64,000 nucleotides of DNA from positions 26,363,013 through 26,427,012 of the forward strand of contig CM043968.1 of NCBI GenBank assembly GCA_014529385.2. Reading direction: 5' to 3'. The notes beneath the pieces were generated by a model. It was not told where the DNA came from. It saw only the letters and a list, made by a program, of their open reading frames with translations, and searched no databases. Positions 47,401 to 56,428 of this stretch are shown here, piece by piece. This DNA comes from Adiantum capillus-veneris (Eukaryota > Streptophyta > Polypodiopsida > Polypodiales > Pteridaceae). The position numbers were made by a program, and so were the translations under genes. The stretch's first letter is position 1. Each line of letters opens with the position of its first letter.

Positions 47401-47825
47401 AACAACCTTAAGTATTCTTTGAAAGCATGCGTCATCAGCCTCTGGAAGGTTGCGGGAGCATTGGTTAGAACAAAAGGCATAACCCGATAAGCATAAATTC
47501 CCCACTCCATTGAAAAAGATGTTTTATGTTGATCTTCCAGTGCTATGGCTAGCTGGTTATATCCTGAAAAACCATCAAGAAAGGAGTACGCTGCCTCCTT
47601 CAGCGTTTGCGAAAAGTATTCACCCCAGTCATCCTCATCAATATTTTTTAGCTCTGCATAGTGCTCAAAAGCTTGGATGTGAACATCCGAATCATCCTTC
47701 TTGCCCCCTTTGAACACAAGAAAAGATATTTTCAATGAGGATGTGTAATCACCGTTGGTCCTTCCTCTTCCCATCTTAGAGTCTGGACACCTTTGGAGTT
47801 TTCTTACAATTGTCTGTATCTGCAT
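44421..47825 (-). CDS. pol: Chimeric pol: gag fragment, truncated RT, RNase H, integrase, second protease-like domain
   Basis: 1134 residues from ATG 47825. Residues ~31-80 are a gag-type segment (DVHIQAFEHYAELKNIDEDD). At ~81 it joins RT directly at motif A (FLDGFSGYNQ), so RT fingers are missing. YMDD is at 146-149. RNase H acidic residues are D292, about E332 and D359. Two HHCC modules follow: H499/H506/C537/C540 and H625/H632/C663/C666. The integrase core has D717, D757 and E793 (35 residues between the last two). A C-terminal retropepsin-like fold follows, with ALLDLGAQTN (1056-1065) and LLLGQPW (1128-1134); the catalytic S/T is replaced by L. Motifs are Tat/Athila type. The frame is intact, but the missing RT part makes polymerase activity unlikely. 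The TAG stop is followed by more coding in frame. Confidence 0.85.
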   Translation of the reverse strand: MQIQTIVRKLQRCPDSKMGRGRTNGDYTSSLKISFLVFKGGKKDDSDVHIQAFEHYAELKNIDEDDWGEYFSQTLKEAAYSFLDGFSGYNQLAIALEDQHKTSFSMEWGIYAYRVMPFVLTNAPATFQRLMTHAFKEYLRLFLEIYMDDLCVHSLLRDEHLEHVRKVFEKCRTYRICLNPEKCVFMVRQGRILGHIVSQNGISTDLEKIKVIVDMPRPTNAKQVQSFMGHCGYYRRFIYMYAIIGQPLYRLIVNFEWTEECEESFKKLKEALITAPVLKSPDWEKIFHVHIDASAYAIGCILAQPEEGNMDFPICYASRHLNNAEKNYTTTEREGLGMIYAVKKFRHYLLANKFVFFTDHQALLYLVNKPCNTGRIVRWFIILLEFDFTVVVKKGKTHLRADHLSRLRNGEDPIGVDDDMPDAYLFNIEMIPKWSQNVISLLTYGGEFDRREYNQKHIAIQQSKNLQLVAGRFYQLGNDHVLRLCINPEEYNIYLREAHVQECAFHCSRRNTYRNLLQLGVYWPGMKESVHEYVTVCIVCSSKPPAEYSTLYQIMIAPEWSQYIVEYLTNRTFPEGTSKARQKSVETEARDYALIGDQLYKRGKDNQLRICASESEYVIILEQAHGGVGGGHFSGDKTAKLVLAAGIWWPTLHMDAEEYVKRCDDCQRTKVPLKRDDMPLRPMMGARAFAKWGIDYVGPISPPAYKTHAQYIVVATDYLTKWVKAKATQKVDARTTAQFLYEYVFVRYGLPIEIVSDRGTHFINEVIEILLDEFMVIHRKSAPYHPQANGQAEATNKTICTVLTKIVSESRTDWDQKLHSTLWAYRVAYKTSIGTTPYNMVFGLNAILPIEFLISTLRVAKDLEWTGHELSDRIDDLEKLDELRLKAVASIYAQKRRQKEFFDKHVRTKEFKVGDYVLLYTLKQHAKKLKKRGMGPLVIKDLSPSGAVKLATLDGEEMPNWISGCRVKKYLLPLTQDMLLKIHREKLRVQKKKKIVEEAQAEAKERMEKRRLLRQDQRNEGAIRINAVSITEMDNDKEEPIIECKVGTNQIKARALLDLGAQTNLLSLSLYRQLTNDTKLQTAKQELKSYYENSIKTVGCAVLHIQINQYVYPHMFYVVEDQATQHPLLLGQPW

Positions 47826-48153
47826 CCCAATTTATATCTACCTCTGTCTCAGTTTTTGTGTCCTCCCTAGCATGTCTACTGGAAGTATGGCGACTTCCTT
47901 TACTGCCTTTGGCGCCCTCGTCTCCCTGCCTCGACCGAGAACTTTTAGCCTTGCGTGCTTTTCTTTCTGCCCTTCTGCGTCTGGATTGACTAGAATACTG
48001 TGAATCTTGCACCTCATCAGCCTGACTGTGATCCTCCTAAGCCTCAGTTTCAGTCACCAGCTCATGCTTGGGATCAAAGTCTCTTTTTGACTCCTCAGGA
48101 ATAGGGTCAACACAGTAGGATGGTTTCCGGCCACGACTGGTTTTGGGTGCCAT
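47776..48153 (-). pseudogene. Start of a second gag (donor of the chimeric pol)
   Basis: ATG at 48153 opens MAPKTSRGRKPSYCVDPIPE. An in-frame TAG follows (after LVTETEA), then a basic R/K/S-rich region (RRRRAERKARKAK) to a stop at 47776. The pol frame overlaps its end by about 50 bp. The adjoining gag-like segment in pol is its expected continuation after a frameshift. The large element therefore contains the 5' part of a different gag besides its own at 53221-55005. Confidence 0.5.
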
Positions 48154-48272
48154 AACTGTAGCTGAAAAACTTCAAACTGGGAGATGAGTTTTCTAGTCAA
48201 CGAGCAACAGCTCTAGCCACCGTGATTGCCAAAATGGAATTGGAGCTGATCTCTTTAGATAACTGATTCCAG

Positions 48273-48700
48273 TGTTAGAAGTTTACAGCTACGGGTGATG
48301 TGTTAGTTCAAGCAGTAGACTAGAAAAGGAAATAAAAACTAAACTGGAATACATCTACTGGAATGAGAAATAGATTGATGTACTGAGAATGATATTCAGA
48401 TTCAGATTCAGATTCAGAGAGAGAATGAGTACAAAGTATGTATGACTGAAGTACACTGGGCTGCTGTATTTAGAATTACAGGTAAAAGATTACAGATAAA
48501 GATGATGTAGCTCAAGAATAGTTCAGGGCTAAGGATTATGAATCAAAAGCTTAAGCAGAAGTACAACCGACAAATGACTCGATTCATTCCCACGACTAAT
48601 GCCAGCCCAATTACAATGTAATGGGTCCTATTTATATGCCTTGGAAATTACTGTGGTAACTACCGTGGTAATTACTGACTGATCCACTGTTCGTCTCACA
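48273..48700 (-). promoter_or_regulatory. Putative 5' LTR or promoter region of the pol-donor element
   Basis: The minus strand has TG... at 48700 (TGTGAGACGAAC), a TATA box (GCATATAAATAGG, about 48640-48628) and ...CTTCTAACA ending at 48273. TGGAATCAG, a partial match to an initiator-Met primer site, follows, and a gag ATG lies ~120 bp downstream. No second copy was found on the far side of pol, so LTR status is unproven; a promoter is supported by the TATA box only. Confidence 0.35.
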
Positions 48701-48739
48701 AGATCCGGTTCCCACCCAGTGAGACTGTCTTAGCCATCT

Positions 48740-49790
48740 ACAACGGCGACGAGGCGGTTGAGTGCAACATCAGCTGTGGCTCCTTCTTCGCAACAGAAGA
48801 TCCTTCATGATGGAAGCATTGATGGTGAATGACATACCATTGTTTCTTTGAGCTTGCTAGGACTATCTAGTTGTGTGCTTGCAGCCTTTCGAGGCTTGCA
48901 CACAGTGTACAGGCAAGTTCCTAGCCTCTGACACGCGCAACAAAGCGCAAATTTTTGGCACCGCTATCGGGGACTGCCTTGCATTAAGCTTGAAGAGCAC
49001 TCAATTCTACCTCTCGAATCCTTTCTTCCATCTATTTTCATGCTTTTGTTTGAGTTTCTGTAAGTCTGCTAAGTGGCTGTAATGCACAGGTTTAATAGGT
49101 TTATTAAAATTTGTTAGTGTTAGAATGTGTAGATTTTTTGTTAAATTTGCTAAGATCTGTAATGTGCAGGTATTAGTAGATATGTTAGCTGGTGTAAATC
49201 TGTAATGTGCTCTGTGAGTAGATTGAGTACTCTGTGAGTGAGCATGGTTGTTGTGTTAGTGTAGACAGTGAGCAGTAGAGTAGACAATGAGAAGGGTGAC
49301 TGTCTGTGAGTGTGTAGTTCTGTGTTAGACAGTATGTGAGCAGAGGTAATTAGTGGTAATTAGCTGTGCTAGCTCCAAGGAGGTTAGATAGAGCTGCTAG
49401 GAGCTTCTGTGTGTGCACGTGAGCTCGTCGCCCATGTGGCAACATTATCCTCAGAAAAAAGATTTTTTGAAAAAAGTTTCTTAAAAAAAAAACGCTCGAA
49501 AACATTGAGACAAAAATAAAAATAAAAATAAAATTATATAAACCTTATCTTAAAAGGAAGGATTGGGATCATTCTCTCGAGCCCAAGCCCGAGCATAGGC
49601 CCCAGTCTCAATCCTCAGTCTTATGATATACTATACACATTACTTTATATATAAAGACTAAGACCTCAAGTGAAGGGAGGGCATGTGGGACAAGTTCTTC
49701 AAGTCCTCGACCACCCCCTTCACACTCACCCTTTTGGACTTACTAATTCTAGCTCTCTTCCCACCTAGGAAAAGACTAATCTAGAGTTTT
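48740..49790 (+). mobile_element. Fragment of element X in opposite orientation (LTR end, PBS, leader)
   Basis: The plus strand matches the reverse complement of 1080-1800 from end to end: the LTR part at 48740-48955 (CCTTCTTCGC, GAGCTTGCTAG, GTGTGCTTGCAGCC), a degenerate primer site (TGGCACCGCTATCGGGGA, 48956-48973), then leader with the shared GC patch at 49540-49620. It runs against the direction of the surrounding ORFs and separates the protease ORF from pol. The ends are approximate. Confidence 0.65.
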
Positions 49791-49797
49791 CTGTAGA

Positions 49798-52700
49798 TCA
49801 TTCCATAAATATGGTGTGATCTTCCGGTCCGTCATAAGATTCGTTCTCCCTTCTCTCTTGAATAGGTTGGGTTAATACCACCTTCCTATCCTCTATTGTG
49901 AATTTCCTGTAGTGAGAGGGAACATCCATGTTTTCCTTGATTTTGGCGTTTTCGTCCTCTCCACTCTCAATTTCTGTCGTCCAAACTTCTTTCAGAGTTT
50001 TCTTGAGCTCTCTGTACTTGTTTCTTCGTTCTAACTTGGACTCCGTGTGTTCTTTGTTGCGCTTGTTCTTTTCTGATTTTTCTGTTTCAGTTTTCGTTTC
50101 ATTCCTTTGAACTTGATTTCTTGAGCTTCTTTTGTCTTTTCGTAAGCTCTTTTGATCATTGCCTCTCATTCTTCCAGAAATCTTGTCCTTAACACAATCT
50201 TCTGCCTTTACTAGCATCAGGAATTGATTTTTTCCCCTTATTCTAGGCATCGGACTGGTTCTAACCCCCTTTGTTTTTCTCTTTGCTCTATAGCGTTTCT
50301 GGCGTTGTTTAGTTTGGTTCGGAAAATCGTAAAATCGGACATCCGTTATAGTTTCTTCGTTTCCGCTTGAATTATCCGTTGACTCGTTGTCTGCTTCATT
50401 TCCCCACTCTGGATGATTGGGAATGTCGTGAGACACCTCTTCTTCATCTTCCTTTTCCAATGTATCGTTCTTTTCAGTTTCTTTTTCGAGTACAGTTCTC
50501 AACATGAAGTATGGAACCACGTCGTACCCGTCCTTGTCGCAAAATTTCGTTGTGGGACCATCCGGAATTGCACAAACATCTAGGGTTGCTAGAATGTGTG
50601 TCCATTCTAATGGTTCAAGCGTGTCCTCTGGAAAGGGTTCTCCTATATAAGCTTCGTCTTCGATAGCCCTTTCTAAAACACATTCTTCTCGCCTCAGACA
50701 TCCACATTTTGAGGCTCCACACATCCATAACTCCTGGGGCTTACCTAACCAAGCTGGAAATTTGGATCCCGCCAAAGTAACTGAATCAAACTCCTCTACC
50801 GGTGTTCGGTTCACATCTTTGTAGCTATGGTCTTTCAGGTTCACACGTGTAGTGGTTTCCATATTTCTCAGGTATATGTGATCGTAGCCCCAATCCTGGA
50901 CCATTTTCAATTGTCTCATGAATGGTCTTCCCAGTATGATATCATAGTTATTCTCCTTGCCAAAATCGACAATAGCAAAAGTATGTTCGTATTCAATGCC
51001 GCAAGAAGTTACTACGACTTTCTCTAATAACCCCATAGGTTTCTCCATGTGTCCATCTGCTAATTGGAGTTTCAACCTAGTCTTCCTTATTGCTGGTTTC
51101 CCCCATTTTTTCCAGATTTCTTTTGTAGCAATGGCTACCCCAGCTCCACTGTCTAGTATTGCCATCGTGTTCACGCCTTGGAATTCAACTGGTAAGGTTG
51201 TATTCCCCTCTTCACCTTCACAATACTCTCCGACCTTGTTTAAGGGTACAGGCTTAGCGTTCTTTTGTGGTTTGCTCAGCTCTTGTATACCCTCTTGCAG
51301 TCTCAATGTTGGGTCTTTTATCCCAAATTTCTCCAAGCATTTTCCTACAGTGGTCCACATATGTGGTCTTAGCCTCAAAAGCTCAGCTAGAGTGATAGTG
51401 CATGTCACTGGTGTTGACAAGATCTCTACCAATCCTTGCGAGTCCATGACTTTTTCTGATGAAATTCTTCGTGAGGGAAGTGCTCTAATCTCGGATTTTG
51501 CTTCATACTCTCCTAAGTATGAAGGTAAGGTATTCAGTGAATGAGGTTTGCTCTCCATTGTTCTAACCGAGCCCCCATCTCCCCAGTAAGATTGCAGATC
51601 CAAGTCCACTTGAGATCCTGCCTCAAATTCCACTATGGGAGGATTCCTGATGTCCTTTTCCCAATTTGTCTGATTAGCTTGGCAACTTAGCTCGTTTGCA
51701 AAGTTTGCCTCTCTCACTTGTTTCCAAAATTCATTGTAATCCTCATCTCTTCCGTAAATCCTCTGTATGACTGGATGAAAACTCTCTATCTCCTGATCGG
51801 TTGTGTTCAATACTATGCGGTCATCCTTGTGTGTATTTTCAGGCTTTTGTGCACTGGGAGTCTTTTCAGCTACCCATGAAATGATAGTCTCTTGCTGAGT
51901 TGGGTTTTCCGTTCCACAATTCATTGTTTCTCTTGGTGGTTCTAATAAGGCTTGTGTAGTCTCGATCATTCTCTGGCACATTTCAAGTCTTTGCTTTTCC
52001 AATTCCGCGTTTGGGTATGTCATCCACCTCTGTTCTTGTGTTTGGTTGTTCTTTAACCTAGCTTCGTAAGCTCTCATCAGTGCGTCCAATGGTTCGTGTA
52101 CTTTGTCGACTAGCACTGATCCCCCTGAGCTTAAGCTCGTTGTTTCTTTGATACTCTTTTGTTTCGTTCTTTCCGGGCTCATCTCTCGTTTCCCTTTTTG
52201 ACTCTCAAGTTTTTCTAATCTATCTTTAGTTCGCTTTAGTTCCTCAGCTAGAATAGCGTCTTCACGTTCTTTTCTCAACTTCATGCGTGCTTTTCTAGCT
52301 TTCCATGTGTTTCTCTGACTCCGCGGTCCTTGACTAACCACTTCAGTCGCTAACTTTCCATTCTCAGGTTCTCTAGCGGTTTTCTTAGCTTGAGCTCTAG
52401 TAACAACTTGCGTTGGTATCAGAGTTTCATTTTCAGACCCACTGCTGGTAGGAATAGTTTCTAGCATATTCAATGTCGTCTTTTGCACTTTGTTTGGATT
52501 CTTTGAACAATCCTCAATGAAGTGAGTAACCCCACACTCAGTGCAATAAGCGTTAATTCTAATGATTTCCGTATGTGGACAAACATTCATTAGATGGTCA
52601 CCTCCACACTTGTAACAGGGTCCTAGTGCTAGTCTTGGTCCCACTTGATTCGTCCTTTGTGGATAGGATGGTCTTTGTCCTGTTAACCCTCCATGAGCTA

Positions 52701-53217
52701 TGAACATCAATTTTCTTGCGTCCAAATTGTACCTCTCTTCATCAGAAGCACTTGTAACTGTTGGTATTCCAACATTCCCAATCATGCCCCATGGTTCTGG
52801 TTGTTTGGGTTCTTCTGGTGGGTAATACACAGTTGGAGACATGTGTGCACCAGATTCTTCATAATAGGCTTGACCAGGCACTAAGGCTTGTTCTTCCTGA
52901 TTCTCTAAGGTTGGTGCATATCTAATGCCCACTGGTCTTGCTCCTGGTAAAGGTGGTTGTTGTCCCAATACTGGTTGTGGCCTTTCTATCCCCATAGGTC
53001 CTAGTACATTCCCCGTTGGGTATCGAGGTACTGGATGTACTTGAGGTGGTGCTAATTGAGCAGGAGGTGCATACTGACGCTCCCTTACATACCCTTTGTT
53101 GTAATAGCACTCCTCTGTTGGATGGTTTGTCCATTTTTGTTCAATAGCACACCATTTCAGTGGTTTTGGCAATGGTTTTTGGAATGGTGCCATCCTTTTT
53201 AGAGCCTCTTCTATCAT
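49798..53217 (-). CDS. Long ORF with zinc knuckles and aspartic protease
   Basis: 1139 residues, in frame with gag and separated from it only by TAG. The first codons follow as TAG-CAA-ATG. A degenerate knuckle lies at C23-H32-C37. Two clear ones of the form CX2CX3HX4C, the spacing usual in Athila-type Gag, lie at C201-C213 and C225-C237. A charged coiled-coil segment covers ~300-420. The retropepsin shows MAILDSGAG (DSG at 689-691) and IILGRPFM (759-766). The last ~340 residues are highly charged and unrecognised (PLEWTHILATLDVCAIPDGP). It presumably functions as the nucleocapsid-protease part of a Gag-Pro readthrough product. No RT is present: pol comes from a different element downstream. 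Confidence 0.85.
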   Translation of the reverse strand: MIEEALKRMAPFQKPLPKPLKWCAIEQKWTNHPTEECYYNKGYVRERQYAPPAQLAPPQVHPVPRYPTGNVLGPMGIERPQPVLGQQPPLPGARPVGIRYAPTLENQEEQALVPGQAYYEESGAHMSPTVYYPPEEPKQPEPWGMIGNVGIPTVTSASDEERYNLDARKLMFIAHGGLTGQRPSYPQRTNQVGPRLALGPCYKCGGDHLMNVCPHTEIIRINAYCTECGVTHFIEDCSKNPNKVQKTTLNMLETIPTSSGSENETLIPTQVVTRAQAKKTAREPENGKLATEVVSQGPRSQRNTWKARKARMKLRKEREDAILAEELKRTKDRLEKLESQKGKREMSPERTKQKSIKETTSLSSGGSVLVDKVHEPLDALMRAYEARLKNNQTQEQRWMTYPNAELEKQRLEMCQRMIETTQALLEPPRETMNCGTENPTQQETIISWVAEKTPSAQKPENTHKDDRIVLNTTDQEIESFHPVIQRIYGRDEDYNEFWKQVREANFANELSCQANQTNWEKDIRNPPIVEFEAGSQVDLDLQSYWGDGGSVRTMESKPHSLNTLPSYLGEYEAKSEIRALPSRRISSEKVMDSQGLVEILSTPVTCTITLAELLRLRPHMWTTVGKCLEKFGIKDPTLRLQEGIQELSKPQKNAKPVPLNKVGEYCEGEEGNTTLPVEFQGVNTMAILDSGAGVAIATKEIWKKWGKPAIRKTRLKLQLADGHMEKPMGLLEKVVVTSCGIEYEHTFAIVDFGKENNYDIILGRPFMRQLKMVQDWGYDHIYLRNMETTTRVNLKDHSYKDVNRTPVEEFDSVTLAGSKFPAWLGKPQELWMCGASKCGCLRREECVLERAIEDEAYIGEPFPEDTLEPLEWTHILATLDVCAIPDGPTTKFCDKDGYDVVPYFMLRTVLEKETEKNDTLEKEDEEEVSHDIPNHPEWGNEADNESTDNSSGNEETITDVRFYDFPNQTKQRQKRYRAKRKTKGVRTSPMPRIRGKNQFLMLVKAEDCVKDKISGRMRGNDQKSLRKDKRSSRNQVQRNETKTETEKSEKNKRNKEHTESKLERRNKYRELKKTLKEVWTTEIESGEDENAKIKENMDVPSHYRKFTIEDRKVVLTQPIQERRENESYDGPEDHTIFME

Positions 53218-53220
53218 TTG

Positions 53221-55005
53221 CTATACATTTGGCATGGTTGTTGTTTGAACATTATTTTTAGTGGTAGTCTCGCTCACTACGGAGGAAGAGCTACTGGATA
53301 CAAAATCTGTATCCGCTGACACCTCTCCATAAACCGTACAGTTATCCACTAAGTACAATGCTTCTCTCGTTACTTGCTCGAAACTTGTACAAGCTTTCAA
53401 GTGCAAGTCCTTCTTGAGAGTGTCGTTTCTCAGTCCCTCAATAAAGAGAACAGATAGTTTTTCATCTTGTGGTCTTTCACGTACTGGACATCTCTCAATG
53501 TATTGTTTCAAGCGAAGTGAAGCTTCCTTCACTTTTTCGTGTTCTCTCTGTTTAAAAGCATATATTTGTGAGACCGTATTGTGCTTAATCCCTCGTTTTG
53601 AGAATTCCTCAGCAAACTCTCTTAGCAAATGGTCAATGTCATGGAATCCCCCTATGTTCAGTGGTTGAAACCATGTCAATGTCGTACCTTCTAGAGTAAG
53701 ACCAAATCCCTCGTATTGTGTATGGACATCTGTTATTTGCTCAGCTCTTAAGACTTGCTTAAAGAGTGACACATGTGCATACGGATCTCCTGAACCATCA
53801 TACTTCTTTGGCATACACTTGGCTACTTGAGATGGTCTCATACGTCTATGGTCTGCTACCAATCTCATTGCTCCTGTGTCCCGGCTAAAGCTTTCTCTAG
53901 CATCATGGACTTCATGGGTTACCCTTGTCGGTTCCCCTACCCTGAATCTACTACTAGGAGGTAAATGTGATGGTTCCTCTTCGAACCTTGGACCTGGAGT
54001 GGTATATGTGAGGATTGGAACTGCACTACCTCGATTCGTATCCATTGACTCTCTGGAATGTAGTGATCCCATTGGTCTGGGCTTCGAGTACTGAGGTTGA
54101 CTGAAAGAGTCAGTAGCCTGAGTTCTTTGTCTTCCTGTCGTCATTGGGTTTTGCACTCCATTTGTTGGTGCGGGTCTTTGTGAGCTAGAAGTAACATAAT
54201 ACTGATGTAGTGGTCCCCCAAAGTATGTATATCCTTTTAATTCTTTCTTGCCCATTGTTGAGTATTGCCTCCCATACTTGTCGTAAGCGGCAATTTTCAC
54301 TTCCGATCCCTCTGTGTAGGTAAAGACATAAAGTCTTTTTTGGTCTGTCAACTCTCCAGTGTAGGGTTCTTCACATCTATAATAGAGATCTTGCTCCCCA
54401 TTATTATATTTGTATAGCCCCACATAGATGTTATCAGTGTTGATCCTTGTAGTTTCATTCTCTCTTCTTAACCTCGCATCAGGGAAGTTCATTATTGGTG
54501 CTTTCTCCTCAAGTTCTTCATCTACTTTGGCTTTGGTGCCCATCAATCCCCACTTGTCCACAATGTTAGGGTTTAGGACTACCAAGTACATGGTACCCTC
54601 GTCATCTAGATATCTATCTCCGCTATAGCTCACAGGCACTAAGTCCTTGAACTCACTAGGTCTCTCTTCTATCTTTACACAATAGCGGTCCATTCCATCT
54701 TTGTAGATCTTGGCACCTTGCTCATTGTCGTATTGGTATTTTATGAACAATAGCTTCATTGTGGCGGAAGGGTTTGATGATCCTGCTGCCATATTTTCTC
54801 TGTTGTTCAGGTTCAAGTGTTCCAAGTGTTCGGTGAAAATCTCGTAAGATCTCTCCGAAGAAGTATCAGAAACACTTCCTTCGAAGATCGGCTCTAATGG
54901 TTGCACCCAACTTTGGTTTACACTTCCCTCGGTTGATATGACACTTGCTTGTTCCCCTTGTTTTGGTTGGTTATTCTGGAGATTCCTGCCCGATCTCAAA
55001 TTCAT
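53221..55005 (-). CDS. gag: Gag polyprotein of the large retrotransposon
   Basis: The frame is open from 55008, but the first ATG is at 55005 (MNLRSGRNLQNNQPKQGEQA), about 595 residues. The N-terminal ~300 residues are unrecognised, with several Y-rich strands. Residues ~380-560 are a retrotransposon capsid domain: KKYDGSGDPYAHVSLFKQVL, LTWFQPL, EEFSKRG, YAFKQREHEKVKEASLRLKQ, CPVRERPQDEKLSVLFIEGL, in the standard order. It ends in a Ser/Thr-rich tail and TAG (53223-53221) followed by CAA. The following ORF continues in the same frame, so a fraction of Gag-Pro could arise by stop-codon readthrough. It acts as the particle shell in the cytoplasm, by family. Confidence 0.85.
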   Translation of the reverse strand: MNLRSGRNLQNNQPKQGEQASVISTEGSVNQSWVQPLEPIFEGSVSDTSSERSYEIFTEHLEHLNLNNRENMAAGSSNPSATMKLLFIKYQYDNEQGAKIYKDGMDRYCVKIEERPSEFKDLVPVSYSGDRYLDDEGTMYLVVLNPNIVDKWGLMGTKAKVDEELEEKAPIMNFPDARLRRENETTRINTDNIYVGLYKYNNGEQDLYYRCEEPYTGELTDQKRLYVFTYTEGSEVKIAAYDKYGRQYSTMGKKELKGYTYFGGPLHQYYVTSSSQRPAPTNGVQNPMTTGRQRTQATDSFSQPQYSKPRPMGSLHSRESMDTNRGSAVPILTYTTPGPRFEEEPSHLPPSSRFRVGEPTRVTHEVHDARESFSRDTGAMRLVADHRRMRPSQVAKCMPKKYDGSGDPYAHVSLFKQVLRAEQITDVHTQYEGFGLTLEGTTLTWFQPLNIGGFHDIDHLLREFAEEFSKRGIKHNTVSQIYAFKQREHEKVKEASLRLKQYIERCPVRERPQDEKLSVLFIEGLRNDTLKKDLHLKACTSFEQVTREALYLVDNCTVYGEVSADTDFVSSSSSSVVSETTTKNNVQTTTMPNV

Positions 55006-55172
55006 CAATTCCCCTAAAGGACTTTAACTTGTTCGTTTCGGCAATTTGTTTTCCCAAGTTTTTGTGGTCAGAATTGATCCAAACTGATTGATACTTGGTC
55101 AATTGTTTAATCTTGTCAGTTGGACAACTTCTGTTTCATCAAGTGAGAATTTTGTTGCAGTTATGCTGAAAA

Positions 55173-55890
55173 AGACATTATACGCGTATGATGTCTTTTT
55201 TCACAGATTTGGACTATTTTGGTTATGCTCACTCTCAGTAGCCCCCTTATGCTCTGTCCACTCACAAAATTCAGTTTGAACTCTGTTTGAGCAAGCTATG
55301 GCTAATTTAGGCTTTTCTTGGCAATTTCCGCTTTTGACTTGTTTTGGGTCAATTGTGATCCAAATTGGATGAAACTTGAAATATAACCTCTAGACAGCTA
55401 TTACAATGGATCTGTGTTGGCAAAGTATCAAAATATGTCCAAAATTAGGTCAAAGACATCATACGCGTATGATGTCTTTTTCATCAATTTGGGTCAAGAC
55501 TTGATATTTATGCTTTCTACAGTGTTTGCAACAATCTTGTCAGGTCAGATATCAAAAATATGCAGTGGATGTGCTAAAAGACATTATACGCGTATGATGT
55601 CTTTTTTCACAGATTTTGACTATTCTTGGTTTTAAGCCTTCTCCAATCTTTATAATTGAGTTTCAAGTGTTTTTGTCAGGTTTGAATGTAAAAACAAGAT
55701 CTGAATCCAAAATTTCCTGTTCTTTGCGTTTCTTGGGCTCCGACTTGTCTTTTTGGGTTTCTTTGAGTGTTAATGCTCTTGTTTTAAGTTGAAATTAGGG
55801 TATATCCCCCCTTTTGAACACTCTGGTAAAGTCAAAATTTTTGTTTTGGTCTCTGTTTGGTCATTTAGACATCATACGCGTATGATGTCT
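55173..55890. promoter_or_regulatory. Four copies of the 24-bp palindrome in the gag leader
   Basis: Copies lie at 55173-55196, 55454-55477, 55579-55602 and 55867-55890. The second and fourth are perfect (AGACATCATACG plus its reverse complement). The first and third carry the same single C-to-T change (ACATTATACG). Spacings are 281, 125 and 288 bp, nearly the same as the block before the additional ORF. The nearest copy is 165 bp from the gag frame; the corresponding distance at the other ORF is 113 bp. Confidence 0.9.
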
Positions 55891-56408
55891 AAAATTGCAG
55901 ATTTCCAGTTTTTTGGCACAGAATCCTTCCTAAAGCTTTCTCAAGTGCTCAGCAACTCCCAGATACACAGAAAAATTCTCTGACTTTTGTTTATTGCAAG
56001 TTTCACTACTAACTCGACGGTTTAGTGATCTAACATGCAATCAACCATATCAAGCAAATACTCCAATGATTACTAGCTCCAGATCAGGATCAAATGAAGT
56101 CCTACCTAAGCTATTCCTAATCATAAAATGGGTTTGGTAATTGTGATTTTAAAGAGATCCACTGTCACTCACGGACTAGAAAATTCTTCTTCTATCAACA
56201 ATTACTCAACACCAACAAAACAACAAACAAATCTAAGCTAAACTAAAAATACTGTCAACACGGAAGACCCAGGAATACCCCACTTCCTAGTATCTCTCGA
56301 GATCTTCGGAGTCCACCACTCCTAGATCTTTTCTAACTAAAGTATACAAAGTAGTTTATACGACTCACCTCGTAGGATTAGTCTAAGGTCACCTACTTAG
56401 GGCTCTCG
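55891..56408 (-). other. Proximal leader of the large retrotransposon
   Basis: Untranslated sequence between the primer site and the palindrome block. It is A/T-rich with no frame of note. Packaging signals are expected here, but none can be recognised by eye. Confidence 0.6.
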
Positions 56409-56426
56409 TCCCCGGCAGCGGCGCCA
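56409..56426 (-). promoter_or_regulatory. Primer binding site (tRNA-Asp type)
   Basis: The minus strand reads TGGCGCCGCTGCCGGGGA, two bases after the LTR end. It is complementary to the 3' end of plant tRNA-Asp with one mismatch. It fixes the direction of the element. Confidence 0.85.
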
Positions 56427-56428
56427 AA

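Noticed and set aside
43160-48700. A complete nested element with LTRs on both sides of the chimeric pol.
   Set aside because: The candidate LTR at 48273-48700 has no second copy left of pol, and no target duplication was found. Only a promoter or possible LTR remnant is kept.
50957-51544. A 195-codon plus-strand frame opposite the protease ORF.
   Set aside because: Antisense shadow; the minus strand carries recognisable protease motifs in the same place.
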